A stretch of DNA of 64,000 nt from NCBI GenBank assembly GCA_030268105.1, contig BSDZ01000011.1:2517001-2581000 (forward strand), in the 5' to 3' direction. Shown here piece by piece: positions 1-11,646 of the stretch; position 1 is the stretch's first letter; every line of letters starts with the position of its first letter. The stretch is from Volvox africanus (taxonomy: Eukaryota > Chlorophyta > Chlorophyceae > Chlamydomonadales > Volvocaceae). The translations under genes and the position numbers were made by a program. Under the pieces are notes generated by a model, which was not told where the DNA came from, did not search any database, and saw only the letters and a list, made by a program, of their open reading frames with translations.

Positions 1-2
1 CG

Positions 3-215
3 CCTCCACCACCCCCGCCGCCGCCACCCCCACCGCCGCCTCCCCCTCCTCCCCCACCCCCGCCACCTCCGCCGCCGCCGCCGCCGCCACCACCGCCGCC
101 TCCTCCACCACCGCCCCCACCGCCCCCGCCCCCGCCCCCACCACCGCCTCCACCACCGCCACCGCCACCGCCTCCACCCCCACCGCCTCCACCCCCACCA
201 TTTACATCTCACTGA
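3..215 (+). CDS. Polyproline tract, possible 3' end of a hydroxyproline-rich protein gene (partial)
   Basis: Positions 3-200 read as 66 consecutive CCN codons, all proline, with the third base free (cca, ccg, ccc, cct mixed) and no frame slip. Four more residues and a TGA at 213-215 follow. Variation confined to the third base suggests selection on a polyproline protein, as in the hydroxyproline-rich domains of volvocine wall and matrix proteins (pherophorin class). A TGTAA lies at 228-232, very close behind the stop. The alternative is a polyglycine reading on the other strand (GGN frame), or a non-coding CCN repeat. Only the tract is visible, so the gene identity is not established. Confidence 0.35.
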   Translation, partial: PPPPPPPPPPPPPPPPPPPPPPPPPPPPPPPPPPPPPPPPPPPPPPPPPPPPPPPPPPPPPPPPPPFTSH

Positions 216-780
216 ACGACGTCACCATGTAAAATTGCTGCTGGTCGTCCAGCCAGGACGTAACTAATTTGTTCATTCTCTCACTGCAGCCAGTTATAAG
301 ACCCTCGCTCACCATCAATAATCATGTGTACCGCCGGTGGCGCGCATATTTTCTTTACTGAATGATCATGAACCTGCTTCTGGGAGGGGCATTATTTATC
401 TCTCTCCCAATGGGACATTTTACGCTCGCGCGTATATGCATACATGTTCCGACAGCAGAAGCACATACACATACAGAAATGTCAGCAGTAGGCTGCACGC
501 TGCAGTTTTTTGTGTGCGTGGTAGTGACTACCTATCGCCCGCCTGCCAGCCAATCAACCATTCCCGCTCGCCAATACTATACGTACCGGCCAACCCAGCA
601 TGTGCGTGTATAGCGATCGTCAGGGCCGCCTGCTGTGAGTGAATTCTGCCACCGTCACCTCATCCTCATCAGCGCACGCAGGGCTGACGTCGCCGAGCTC
701 TTTGCAAAACTCTTCGCCGCTCGTAAGTAGTTTCCAATTTCCGCGTCCCAACTCAATTTCTTAACTTAACCACTAGCTGC
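216..780. other. Intergenic interval, no gene seen
   Basis: No convincing exon on either strand. This is the presumed 3' flank of the minus-strand gene that stops at 781. The first minus-strand TGTAA (plus-strand ttaca) is at 202-206, right against the polyproline tract. Confidence 0.5.
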
Positions 781-2821
781 TTAATGCTTAGCGCGGGCGG
801 GATCGCCAACGTCTTTGAAAGGAAGATAATCCTCCGGAACGCCCTCCCCGCGGCGGGGTGCGTACTGGTAGACCCCCGCTGGGTAATGGTGCCGGGACGC
901 CGCAGCACTCCGAGACCACGCCTCGAAGGCGGCTGGTGAATTCCAGTGAGTAGAAACCACCATGACGTTATGCTCTTCCGAATGAACCTGACACAAAAAC
1001 GGAGGGGAGGGGATGAACTATGTACTGGATGCGTAAAACTGGATGCGTAATAAAAAGCGGTCAAGTACTTAACCACTGACTAATGCGTCCACTAACTAAA
1101 TTGGTTGCCCTGCCGCCAGACTCGAATGACAACGGCATGACAAGTTTACCAACCAGATAGGACATCGAGATGATGTCATTCTGCGTAGTCCCGAGTATAT
1201 CTAGCACCCCGCCCAGCAGCATGTCTGCACATAGACGAGAAGCCACTCATCTCACCGAGATGTCCAGGAATCCCTTCGCCTCCACGAGAGCCACTTCCCG
1301 CGCCGCTACCGCCTTGACGAAGTCGAACAGGACATCGGCCGGCACCCAGAACCGGTTGGTGTTTATGAGCTGTCCTGATGTACGATCCAGCGGTACACCA
1401 GCGCGGCGAGTTGCCTGCGTCGCCAGCGTCCGTGCGTGCAGCGCGGACCGTAGCTCCGCGGCATCCCGGCGCGCGGCCTCCAGCTCTGAAACCATGCGCG
1501 CCTCTGTGGCGACGGCGGCTCGACGGTTGTCTAGCAACGCCACCTCGGCGGTAGCCAGGCGCCGCTTTAGGTCGACTTCTGAGGCGCGACCATTGGCCAG
1601 CTGGTCCTTGAGCGTGGTGAGCTGTACGAGACGAAGGGCAGCGACAGCAACCGAAGACGGATTCAGTCTGGAATGCATGAGGGCAATGCCACCAGTTCTG
1701 CAACACACCAGTGCATGGTAGGCCATAATGGCGTAACAACATTGCTCTATACTAACGTGAGGTACGACGGCCATAACTCCAGGGAACCACGAAACCTGAT
1801 TAGGCATCACGTAATATAAGCTATCCCAAGTACGGCAACGAGCATGCATAGTGCGCATTACCTGCACTGCCATTTTCGCCAGCTCCACAAGGCTGAGCCC
1901 CGACGCCGCCACCGCGTCCCGGATCGCCGTCAGTTGTGCAACTGCCGTTGCCAGATCATTCCGCTGCGCCTCAGCCGCTGCCACTGCAGCCACCGCAGCC
2001 TGGCGCTCCGAAACCGCCTCCGTCAGCTCCATCTTGAGCGCCGCCTCCCGGTTCCGGAGCTCCGCCGTCTCGCGCTGCTGCTCGTCAAGTTCGCTACGCG
2101 CCTCCGTCACCTGTTGCTTCAGCTCCGCCGCCATGGCGACCAACTCTCGGTTGCTGCTTGTGAGAGTCTGGGGGTTTCGGAGCAAGCGGGGGGAGCAGCG
2201 GGGGGCGGGAAATCGGTACAGACAGCAGCATGGAAAGCGCACTCCGGACATCCACAACATCGGTTTTAGACAATTGTAAGACCGGTCTAAGCCTTGCAAG
2301 TCGCTAACATGGGAAAAATCGGTTGCTTTACCAGCAGCCCCTTTCCGCCGCCGCCGCGCAGCAAGATAGGCGTACCTCGGCGCGCTGTGCAAGGTGCTGG
2401 TTCTCTGACCGCAGCACTCCCAATTCGCTGCGAGCCATTCGCAGCGCCGCGAACGCCCCTTCCGTTGTGGCGCGTAGTTGCTCGAGCTGGGCGGCAGCTC
2501 CACCGCGGGACAACTCACCCTCCCCGCCGCCTCCGCCGGTGGGTGCCTCCCCCGCCGCAACAGCTGCCGTTGCACCGCTCGCCTCCATGAACTACATATC
2601 GATGGATTACGTAAATGGATTGCCTTAAAAAGAACGGATCGAGCTTGTTAGTTGGCAGGGACGGGATACGGATGAGGACTGGAGCATTGTACAGTAATTA
2701 CATAGGGAGCCATCATAGTGCCGATTCCATTGTAATAAAGGGTAGGATCTGGGGCCCAGAGGCATTTGGTCTACATCTCGTTCGTTTTGGAGCATCGGTT
2801 GAAGAAAAAAAAAAGAAAAAG

Positions 2822-2866
<45 letters not shown>

Positions 2867-5800
2867 TGCCGCAATCGCCTCAGAAGAGCGAGAGCATTAC
2901 CCGCACCACCACCGCTGCGTTGTCCCGATCGCGTCACCCCCTGCCGCAACCACACAGGCCCCCGAGCTTCCGATTCCAGGGTTAACCCCGTTTTTGATAC
3001 GCCACCCTAGCCTAATCACATAATGCGAGCAAAATAGCATGCATAGGGCCCAAATAGCAGCATCGCACACAGGTTCCGCATTCATACATACATGTTTTTG
3101 AGAGTTATTATACCAATTGATAACGTCGCAGATTTTTGTGAAGTGAAAATCATCATTCACATACAGGATATATCAGCGATACATCGAAAATCGAATTATA
3201 ATTCTAAAGCAAATTACAAAACATTAGAGCACACAGAACCCACTCCCTCACCCACCTCCCCGCTGAACAGGCCGCTGACGTGCTCCACCCGCCCCATCAG
3301 GTCCCGCAGGTGAGAGGCTAGGTCGTCCCGTTCGTTGGCAACAGCTGCCCGGGAGCCCTCCAGCGCGGCCAGCTGGGACCGCAACTCCTCTGCATGGGTC
3401 GGTACGAATTCGCCATGCAGCATGCACGGTTCATAAACTCACCACCCAGCTTGCGCATAGGTACAGACGAGACGGGGGAAGGGGGTGTGGAGAACGGAAC
3501 CCGTATGATGACAAAAACACGCGTTCACTTGCTCCAGCACCTGCTTGCATATGAGCATCTTCATCTGACGGCCTTAGATATCCCGATTGAATTGCTCAAT
3601 TATGATTCGGACATATAAGAGTGTCCCTTTCGCCCATCCTGACTTCCCTCACCACAAATAAATAAATAAATGAATAAATAGATAAATATATTATATATAT
3701 AATATATAATAAAGATATGCATTTATTTATCGACTAACGCGCCTTGAAGTACAACACTTCCGTCCTCGTGTACGTGTGGCCTGAGCTTCTCCCGGTCTCT
3801 TGCGACTGCTTCAACGGGGATCACACCCGGTCCCCCTCATGGCCACCATGATCATGCCGCTCGGCCCAGATTGCCGGCCAATTCAGATAATCATTTATAT
3901 CCTCACCCGTACAGGTAATGCTGCTTCACCACACCACACCACACCACACCACACCACACCACACCGGCCCCCAGCTCCTCACCCGTGCTCTTGTCCACTG
4001 CCTGCAGCCGTGCTACTGCGTCCTTCAGCTCGTCCTGCAGCTGCAGCTGGGACTGGCGGAGGGCCTCCAGGGCGCCCTCCCGCACCTCCATGCCCTCGGA
4101 CGCACGCTGTGGCAGGATGGAGGAACACAGGTAAAAGAGCAACCTCATGCAAAGCAAGCAGCGAGAGGCCCATCGGGGAAGACCCCTAGGCCTCAATACC
4201 GAAGGAAAAGCACAAGACATGTTGCAGTCGCCCATGTGTGTTCCACTTAACGGTACATGGGCCTACGTGGCTACGGCCCGAACCATGCCCAAATCCGAAA
4301 ACTACAACCCCATCCCTCCATTCGAGCCTCTCGAGCAACTCCCAACCACCAACTGCCGTCCTGTCTTGAACCCACCGTCCCCTGATGCCGCGTAGCTCTG
4401 AGCAACCCGTAAAGACCCTCTTCCTCCATGTCCACTCTCATCAGAGTCCCCAGCCACCTCCTCGTTCATTTGGTGTCCCATTCAAGCAGCTCTCGTCTCT
4501 CCTCCCCTCCTCCCGCCCTCCCGTAGCTCCCACCCTGAGTTCGTTCTGTGCCTCTTTGAGCTGCGCCGCCAGACTGTCCCTCTCGTCCAACAGCATGTCC
4601 CGGAGCTTCAGCGCGTTGGCGCGACCCGCCTCCGCGCACTCCACCTCGCGAGCCATCTTAGCATTCTTAGTCTCCAACATGGACATGTTCGCATGGAGCA
4701 CTTCAGCCCGGTCCGCCAGTTGGCGCCTTGGAACGAGCGGCGGACGAGGAACAAGCAGTAAGCGGCCGCACGAAGGGTAAGGGTAAGCGTGATGCCAGAA
4801 GTGGCCTTTCATGGATCCTTGATTTGGGTATTGGATTGGCTTACACTGCTGAGGGGTATTCGCGTGGGGACGTGTTCTAAAACCTGGTGCATCATGATGG
4901 TCATATGCTGTAGGCCTGCAACACTCACTTTTCTTCCTGTGCTTGGGCCAGGGCGGCCATGAGCCGCTGCTCCTTGCCGCTTCCGGACTTTTCCGACAAT
5001 GCAAGATCAGACATGTCGGGCGTCCGCGAACTGCCGTTGCTGAGAGGCACTGCGGAAGTCTTTGCGCCTGGGACTAACTTAAGCGACAGTAGTTGCGAGT
5101 TGGATGATGAGGGGTTCACCTTGACGTTGAGGCCACTGGACCTGTGTATCCGTAGTGCGTGGGATGTCAAGAGGCGCGACTTGTGGGTCGGCCCCTTTGA
5201 AACCGGGCATCGGCATGGGGGCCCCTCACGGCGGGCAGGGCTACAGTAGTAATAATCGGGCGTTACCTGATGCGCTCCCAGACCGCATTAGCTGTCTCAG
5301 AGAGCTTGGAGAGTGGCAAATCATTGAGGCTTTTGAGGTCCAGATTCTTCAGAGGGTCGTCCGAGCTGCTCGGCGTGGGTCCACGACCCGACTGGGCCAC
5401 CGAGAGTCTCCGATGCCGCTGAAAGGCACGCAAACTCTCATTATAATGCGGGTTGTATGGAAGCGAACATTCTGCTTAGGGTGCGCTCCCACGCATACCT
5501 GGGCGACTGGACCTCGAGGCCATTTGCCGTTAACAGTACCGTAGGAACGCTTCATCAACAATCCTTTTGGAATCATGTCATACATTCACGCGCGCTAGAA
5601 CAGCTGGTAAAAAATGAATCACTGTTGTACTAGTATAATTCCTCTCGTCGTCCGACAGTGTTGCGTCTGCAAATCAGCCCTTTCAACCTGTACTCGTAAA
5701 TATTTCGCAACATGCATGACAATTTACACATCATTCCATTGCCCATCGCACGAAACGGTCCTAAAGCCATTCGTCTCTCTAAATCCTCGTACCCTATGCC

Positions 5801-8800
5801 GTACAAGAACACATCGCACAGCTTGCAGCATTCTTTGACAAGACTAGAAAGTATAATGTAATCTGTTGTAAAGTTTAAGTTGTCTAAAATCAAACCAATA
5901 AGCATAGCCATATTATCTCACAGAAGAGTGGAATGGACCTTCCAAGCTTCTCTCCAAGGCAGTGCCAGCCGCAAACGCAATGATGTGGACATGAACAGCA
6001 GTACCAATAGGTATGAATCGCGTTACAGCTGCAAACATGGTGAACTGTCACCGTCTTCACGACTCGCCATCCCACCTATTGGTAACCGAAGGTGTAAACC
6101 ACCGCAGCCGTACACAAAGGTATTCCTTTGCGATAGCTGTCTCCCAACAAAACGTTAATCTACGAACCTTCGCATGCTTTGTGGAAATACTATCAGCAAC
6201 TTTCGGCACCCGCGCTTGGTTCAGCCCTGTGCGATCCTGCCACAGAATGTGCAGGCACAGTCAGCAGTTTCATCCCCGCGCCTTACGCAATCATATCCAC
6301 TCTTGGAGCTTCACATTACTGCGCCCCTTGCAGCCATAAGCATCCCGCCTCACGGGCCGACTCTGCCGAGTTAGCAACAGCTCCAGGAATACGCGGACAA
6401 CCTTGCGTCCGGCGCGAAGATCAGCAGCGGGGGCTGTGCAGAGCTACACCATGCAGTACGAGTGCTAATACCCATATTAGTTGTCACAGAATACTCAGTA
6501 CTGGCGGGGCGGGGGCGGGGGTTGACCCAGTAAAAGGAATGACGGTACGTGTCCCAAAAGGGCACACGTCTCGGTGTGTATGGCACCCGGGTTCAATCGT
6601 GGCGTGATTATCCTCGTCGGTGCAACATTCAGCAGTAGCAGCAACGGCAGTTGCAGAATTAGCCAGTCGGCGTGCCCTGACCCTGCTGGTGATACAATAT
6701 TCCCCGTGGATAAAACTTTAGGATTCGGGCTACTGAAGCCTGAAGCTTGCATAATAATTAACTGTACGGAAACTTAAGAACCTGCTGTCCTTCGGACTGA
6801 TATGAAATATTACAGAGCGCTTGCTCTCCTGATATACCGACACCAAACATGACCACCAGTAGCTTCCGACCCGCAAACAAGTAGCGCTGGCATTAAGCTC
6901 GAGAGGGAAATCATCCGTGAAAATAATCAACCACTCCACACGTCCAGGCTAATAACGTTACTGCCCCACCTCTCGTCGAAGTTTTACGCGCCCCTACGCA
7001 TAAGGCCCAAGGGTTACGGTACAGCCTGGACGCACACCTTGTACTGGCCGTAATATCTCGTATATAAAGCTGTTCCCCGAGACATACGAATGCGCGCTGG
7101 CAAAGCGGAAGCACCGCGAAGAACAAAGCTTAAGGAAATACGATACGGCGTCCGAAGGTGCCGCCTAAGTAAAAGCTACTCGTGTTATCGTATTTGGCAT
7201 TCTTGACGCGTTTGCAACATCGTCAGTTATGGCGCTGGCGCTGGCGCTTCTGGCAACAATAGCGCGTAGGGCACCGACCCCGATCGCAACGACCATCACA
7301 GCGCAACCCGCCCAACAGCATCTCGACAACGAAAAGCAACCCCCTGGTCCCCCTGGTCAGGGTCAAGGCCTGAGACCAACCTGAGAGATCAAAGCTTCAC
7401 GCAGGACCAATGCCCCCTGTGTCCTCTCTGTTGCACGCAATCAAAACACCATATGACAGCAAACACAGCAGTACTGTTTTCACTGCCCATCTGGCATATT
7501 CACCACAACACACTGCGCCGTAGATCTCCCTCATTACCCGCACCCGAGCCCCGTCCGCACTAGCACGGACTAAATCTAAGCAACGACTCGCGTCTCCTCC
7601 ACCGTGTCGCCGTATCTTCACGCCATAGCCCCTGTGTCCGTCGGCAGCAGCCGCCCGCCGGCCACCGTCAAATGGTCCTCAAAAAGGTTGGAGCCCGACA
7701 GCACATCTCCACTGCCGAGGGCCATCCCCGCCGCCGTGCCGGCGGCCGCGGCCGCCGCCTCTCCTGGGCCTGCCGGGGCCGCCGCAGCGGCCGCGGCGCC
7801 CAGCGGCGTGCCGGCTGCGCCCCGCCGCACCGGCTCAATATACTCCTTTGCGCGGATGTCTCCACGGGCGTGAAGCTCCATGGGCGAGGCGATGGCCCGG
7901 TGCGCGTGCAGCCCCTCGCGGCCCATGCGACCCCGCATGCGCTCCAGAGCCTCCATGCGACTGGTGCGGTCCTTCAGAAACTGCAGCAGTAGGTGTGACG
8001 CCGTCACCAGCACACGCAGTGGCCCGGATAACGGTAGCGCGGGAAGTGGATCACCATCATCAACATCAGCAGCAACAGCAGGGTCAGGTTCCGGGGTACG
8101 GCGCATGGATGTGGCTGACCCTCCCTCTGACGCCTACTTCTGGTGAAATGGCATGTATGTACACGCAGGAAGGTTCCGGTGCACACCGACGTCCTGCCGT
8201 GTACCACCACCTAACGAGTAGTACCCCATACGGCACAGACACACACATCGCAGTGCCACACTCGTACCGTGGACAGCTCTCTGATGAATTCCCCGTTTCC
8301 CCCGACAGTGCCCCTCAAGTGAGCCGGGAAGCCCTCCGAGTGGCCCGGCACCGGCTGCTTGGTGGAGCCCAGGAAGTGGACCACGGCCTGCGTGGACCAA
8401 AGCGGGACGTGCGCCGGGAGGGAAAGGCCGCTAACGCCGGGAGGGGAAGGCCGCTAACGCCGGGAGGGGAAGGCCGCTAACGCGGGGAGGGAAAGGCCGC
8501 TAACGCGGGGAGGGAAAGGCCGCTGATGGTGCGACACCAACAACCAAGAAGTGAGCCCCGAGCGGAGGGACCAAGGGCGGTGGCGCGATACAATATCCGC
8601 ATGCGGTCATGTGCAACCGTATCGCAGCTGAGGGGGTACACAGTGTATAAGATTGACACGAGCTGGGGCATGAAGAAGGAGCAGGGGCGCGAAGAAGGGA
8701 TAACGCCTATCGAACCGCCTCTCCGGCGCGCGATGTATATTGCTCTGTTACCAGATCTTTACTCCTCCCGGAGCCACTACTGGTTGAGAGGTATGCGTAC

Positions 8801-11646
8801 TCGGAAGATAACGACGAATAACTTACTTGTGGGGCCTAGGAGACCCCCCAGATCCGGATAGCACATGGGTCAACAAATTAGTGCTACGTCCCTTCGGCCT
8901 CTACGCCCATCCTTCCCCACCCCTGGGGGTTTTTCCCGCCTTCTGCCTTCATTCGCTTGCCTGCATGCCCTCCTTGGTGGCCACCAGCGAGGCCACCATG
9001 TAGGATTTGAGCCAGGAGGCATCCCGGCACAGCCCGCTGAGCTGCTCGTTGAGGAGCCCCTCCTGCTCCGTGAAGGACTTGAGAATTGCTGCAGGCCATA
9101 GTGGAGGGCCCCAGCCAGGGCCGGGGAACGGAAGTGGGATTCGGTATTAGAACAGAAATTTGTGATTGTGTAACGAACGGTAAACGATATCATACGACAC
9201 GAAGGCCCAAACCCAGGTCATAATCGTTATAGGCTCGACTTGCATGGCGGCTGGGATGAGTAGCTTCCCACTGGGGACAGCCGGGTTCGATGTTGGTGTG
9301 GGTCGCATCACCATCACCATCACCATCACCATCACCATCACCATCACCATCGCCCTGGAGAGGTGATCGCACCTTCGCGACGACGCGCCCGATGCACAGT
9401 CTCCATGTTTCGTTCCTCCACGCGGAACTCCTCGCGGAATCCCCGACCCCCACCGGGTGCGGAGGCAACGGCACCGCCGCCAGCAGCAGCGGCGTCCTCG
9501 TCGGTCGGGCTCTCCGCCACTGCATCCGACGCCGCCACCTGCCCGTCAGTGACCCGTGGGCCGCGCGTGCGGCCAGGGCTGGCGGTGCGTGGGTGTGTGC
9601 ACCTACGGAGCGGTTGAGCATGCATCAGGCCGTGCAGGCAGTCAGCAAACCAGAAGCAGCGGGAGCAGCGGGAGGAGGAAGGAGAGGAATGCCAACACAT
9701 CACTACCAACCGGCAGATCCAACTCGGGCTACAGCAGGGATTAGCAATAGCTAACGCGGCGGCAAGCTATCGCGTAGCATCATAACGTTATCCCAGTGAC
9801 CCTCCTGCCAACTCACCTGAATAGCACCCCCGCCAAGCCGTGTTGCTGGTCCAGGCCCACCTCCCGGCGGTGGCGGCGCTCGGCTTTTGAGAATGTGCGA
9901 TCCAGGCCGCCCTGTTCCCGGGCCAGTTCCCGGCGGAGACGATCCACCTGCGGACAGGGAAGGAGGGAAGGGGGAGGCAGGGAGGCAGGGATACAGACAG
10001 AGACAGACAGACAGGCAGACAGGCAGGCAGGCAGACAGACAGGCAGGCAGGCAGGCAGGGACGGATGGAGAGGGGGTGTGTTGAGGCGAACATGTCGGGT
10101 TAGTGAAGGACAGACAGGCGGGCAAGGGACGGTGTGAGGTTGAGGTCAAAACGTCTCGGTCTTGCGTCTCTGCAGCAGCAGCACCGAAACCTGGACCCGA
10201 GCGCCGTCCGCGGCCGGAACCCTCATTTGCAGCACCCCACCACCCTGACCATAGGCCGCTCCCTTCTCTGTCTGTCCGTCTGTATGTCTGTCTACGGACC
10301 CACCTCAGGCAGGCGCTGCTTGGCGGTCTCCAGCGCCTCGCGCCATTGCTGCAGGGGCCGGCTGATCCCTGTCACCAGCCGCCGCTCCATCTCCAGAGCT
10401 GAGGCGCGAATGCCGTTGACGTCCACATCGGCACCGAGCAGCTCGGAGGGATAGTCGTGAGAAACTGTTGACGGCGGCAGTTGCGGAAATGACGACACAC
10501 GGTGACATTTAGGAGGGGCGACGAGGGGGGCGGCTTACGTCTTGTACAGTTACATCATCTAGGGTAGGGTTAGGAAGGTGGTACGGACGAGTGCTCGTTC
10601 GAAGGTCAGCACCTCTAGCAAGGGCTGCTCTTCCTCCTCCTCTCCTGTTTCTGGGTACCGCTCCTTTTCCTCGTTGTATCCTTTTAGCCAACTTTCTCCG
10701 GCGTTCCCCGTCACTTGAGGGCTGGAGAAAGGGCTCGGGAGTCCCTTTCTCCATCCCCCCTACCCATCCCTAACCCTTCCAGCCCTCGCGGCAGCCCCAG
10801 TCGGGTACCCGAGTGCGGTCCACTCGGACCCACCTCTCGCCCTCAACGGTTCCGCCAGTCCTCCGTCCGGCAGGTGGTCCCACACCCGGGGAAGAGGCAC
10901 GGACATGACGGGGGTGATGCTGGAGATGAATTCTGTACCACATGAGACATGCGGGAGGAGGGCACAGAGCAGGGTACTGCGGTGGTGGGGCAGCGACCGG
11001 ACTATTCGGGCAGGGCAGTGGCAGCAGCTGTGGATGGGGGGACACGGATGTGCAGGTGCAGTGCGTATGCAACATGACAGGTCAAGGGGTAATGGACAGC
11101 TAGCGCTCAAGCTTTTGGAGTGCTCGAGGCGCAGAGATGGACTGGTTTTAAATTGTGCCTTCGGGCACTGCGCGACGCACCAGGCTTTCAATAGCGCTGC
11201 CGTTGCCCATTCCCTCCGTCACGTAGGCGGATTCCCCAATTCCTTGCGACCTTTAACTCATCAACGTTTACCTTTTTAGCTCTCAAATCAAACTCCTGCT
11301 CTGTAAAGCATACACCACAATTCGGCACTTCAAAATTCTTCTTCGCTGATGGACAAGAACGTACCTGTCAACTGATCTAGCTAACATGTTTGGAACAAAT
11401 GCGCGCCTGGAACACCCTGAAAGCATTTTCGTTTGGCTGTCGGCCAGGACCTAAGCAGCTGCTCAGAGGAGCTCTCGCACTTCTACCTGTGGTAGCGTGT
11501 TGTATAAGCTGAAGATTACGCGCAAAGTCATACATGCGGTGGGAAAAGTCCTCCGCCTCCTCGTACATCTTGGAGGTGCGCATGACGCCCTCCACACTTG
11601 TGCGCTCACCGGCGCTGCCGGAGTGACCATAACGCACCAGGCTGCC
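781..11646 (-). CDS. Coiled-coil protein with BAR-like N-terminal part and C-terminal ABM domain (5' end not found)
   Basis: Exons that join in frame or nearly so: 11646-11487, 10932-10834, 10464-10304, 9947-9817, 9538-9373, 9088-8961, 8387-8268, 8133-~7666, 5418-5267, 5141-4929, 4726-4534, 4106-3983, 3389-3256, 2591-2376, 2167-1862, 1621-1256, 987-781; about 1,115 codons. The first exons (for example SKMYEEAEDFSHRMYDFARN, and a stretch around FTEQEGLLNEQLSGL) are amphipathic helices reminiscent of a BAR membrane-curvature domain; this is inference. From 5141 down to 1256 the protein is charged coiled coil. The last ~100 residues, split over the exons ending 1256 and starting 987, fit an antibiotic biosynthesis monooxygenase-type alpha/beta barrel: FWVPADVLFDFVKAV, GFLDIS, then VVSTHWNSPAAFEAWSRS and PEDYLPF. 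The 8961 exon ends at a GC donor. The 9817/9538 junction is out of phase by my model, so an exon edge there is wrong or one is missing. Start codon and first exons lie above 11.65 kb. Confidence 0.65.
2827..2862. repeat. (GA)n microsatellite
   Basis: About 18 uninterrupted GA units preceded by an A-rich run from 2803; inside the intron 2592-3255 of the coiled-coil gene. Confidence 0.95.
3655..3715. repeat. AT-rich (AAAT)n/(AT)n low-complexity tract
   Basis: Repeated aaata units grade into a run of ta dinucleotides. Lies in the intron 3390-3982, the same intron that contains the accac array. Confidence 0.85.
3928..3964. repeat. (ACCAC)n pentanucleotide microsatellite
   Basis: Seven tandem accac units directly beyond the splice donor of the exon ending at 3983; minus-strand sense reads gtggt repeats. 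Confidence 0.9.
5419..7665. other. Long intron of the coiled-coil gene, content unassigned
   Basis: Between the exon 8133-~7666 and the exon starting 5418 there are about 2.2 kb with lower GC and no reading frame that looks coding on either strand. It may hide an unrecognised exon or an old insertion. A short gctggcgctggcgct motif occurs near 7223. Confidence 0.4.
8416..8530. repeat. 23-bp minisatellite, five copies
   Basis: Unit gggagggaaaggccgctaac plus 3 bases, repeated five times with a few substitutions; the last copy diverges at its end. Lies in the intron 8388-8960. Confidence 0.9.
9306..9351. repeat. (CATCAC)n hexanucleotide repeat
   Basis: Seven to eight perfect units within the intron 9089-9372; not part of a coding exon. 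Confidence 0.9.
9957..10065. repeat. (CAGG/CAGA)n tetranucleotide array
   Basis: Mixed cagg, caga and gacagg units, purine-rich on the plus strand, in the intron 9948-10303 immediately upstream of the acceptor of the exon starting 9947 (reads as its pyrimidine tract on the sense strand). Confidence 0.85.

Noticed and set aside
8134..8480. Open frames across the 23-bp minisatellite
   Set aside because: The true coding part is only 8387-8268; the rest is intronic repeat.
9306..9351. (CATCAC)n read as a His-rich peptide
   Set aside because: Lies in an intron between in-phase exons of the coiled-coil gene.
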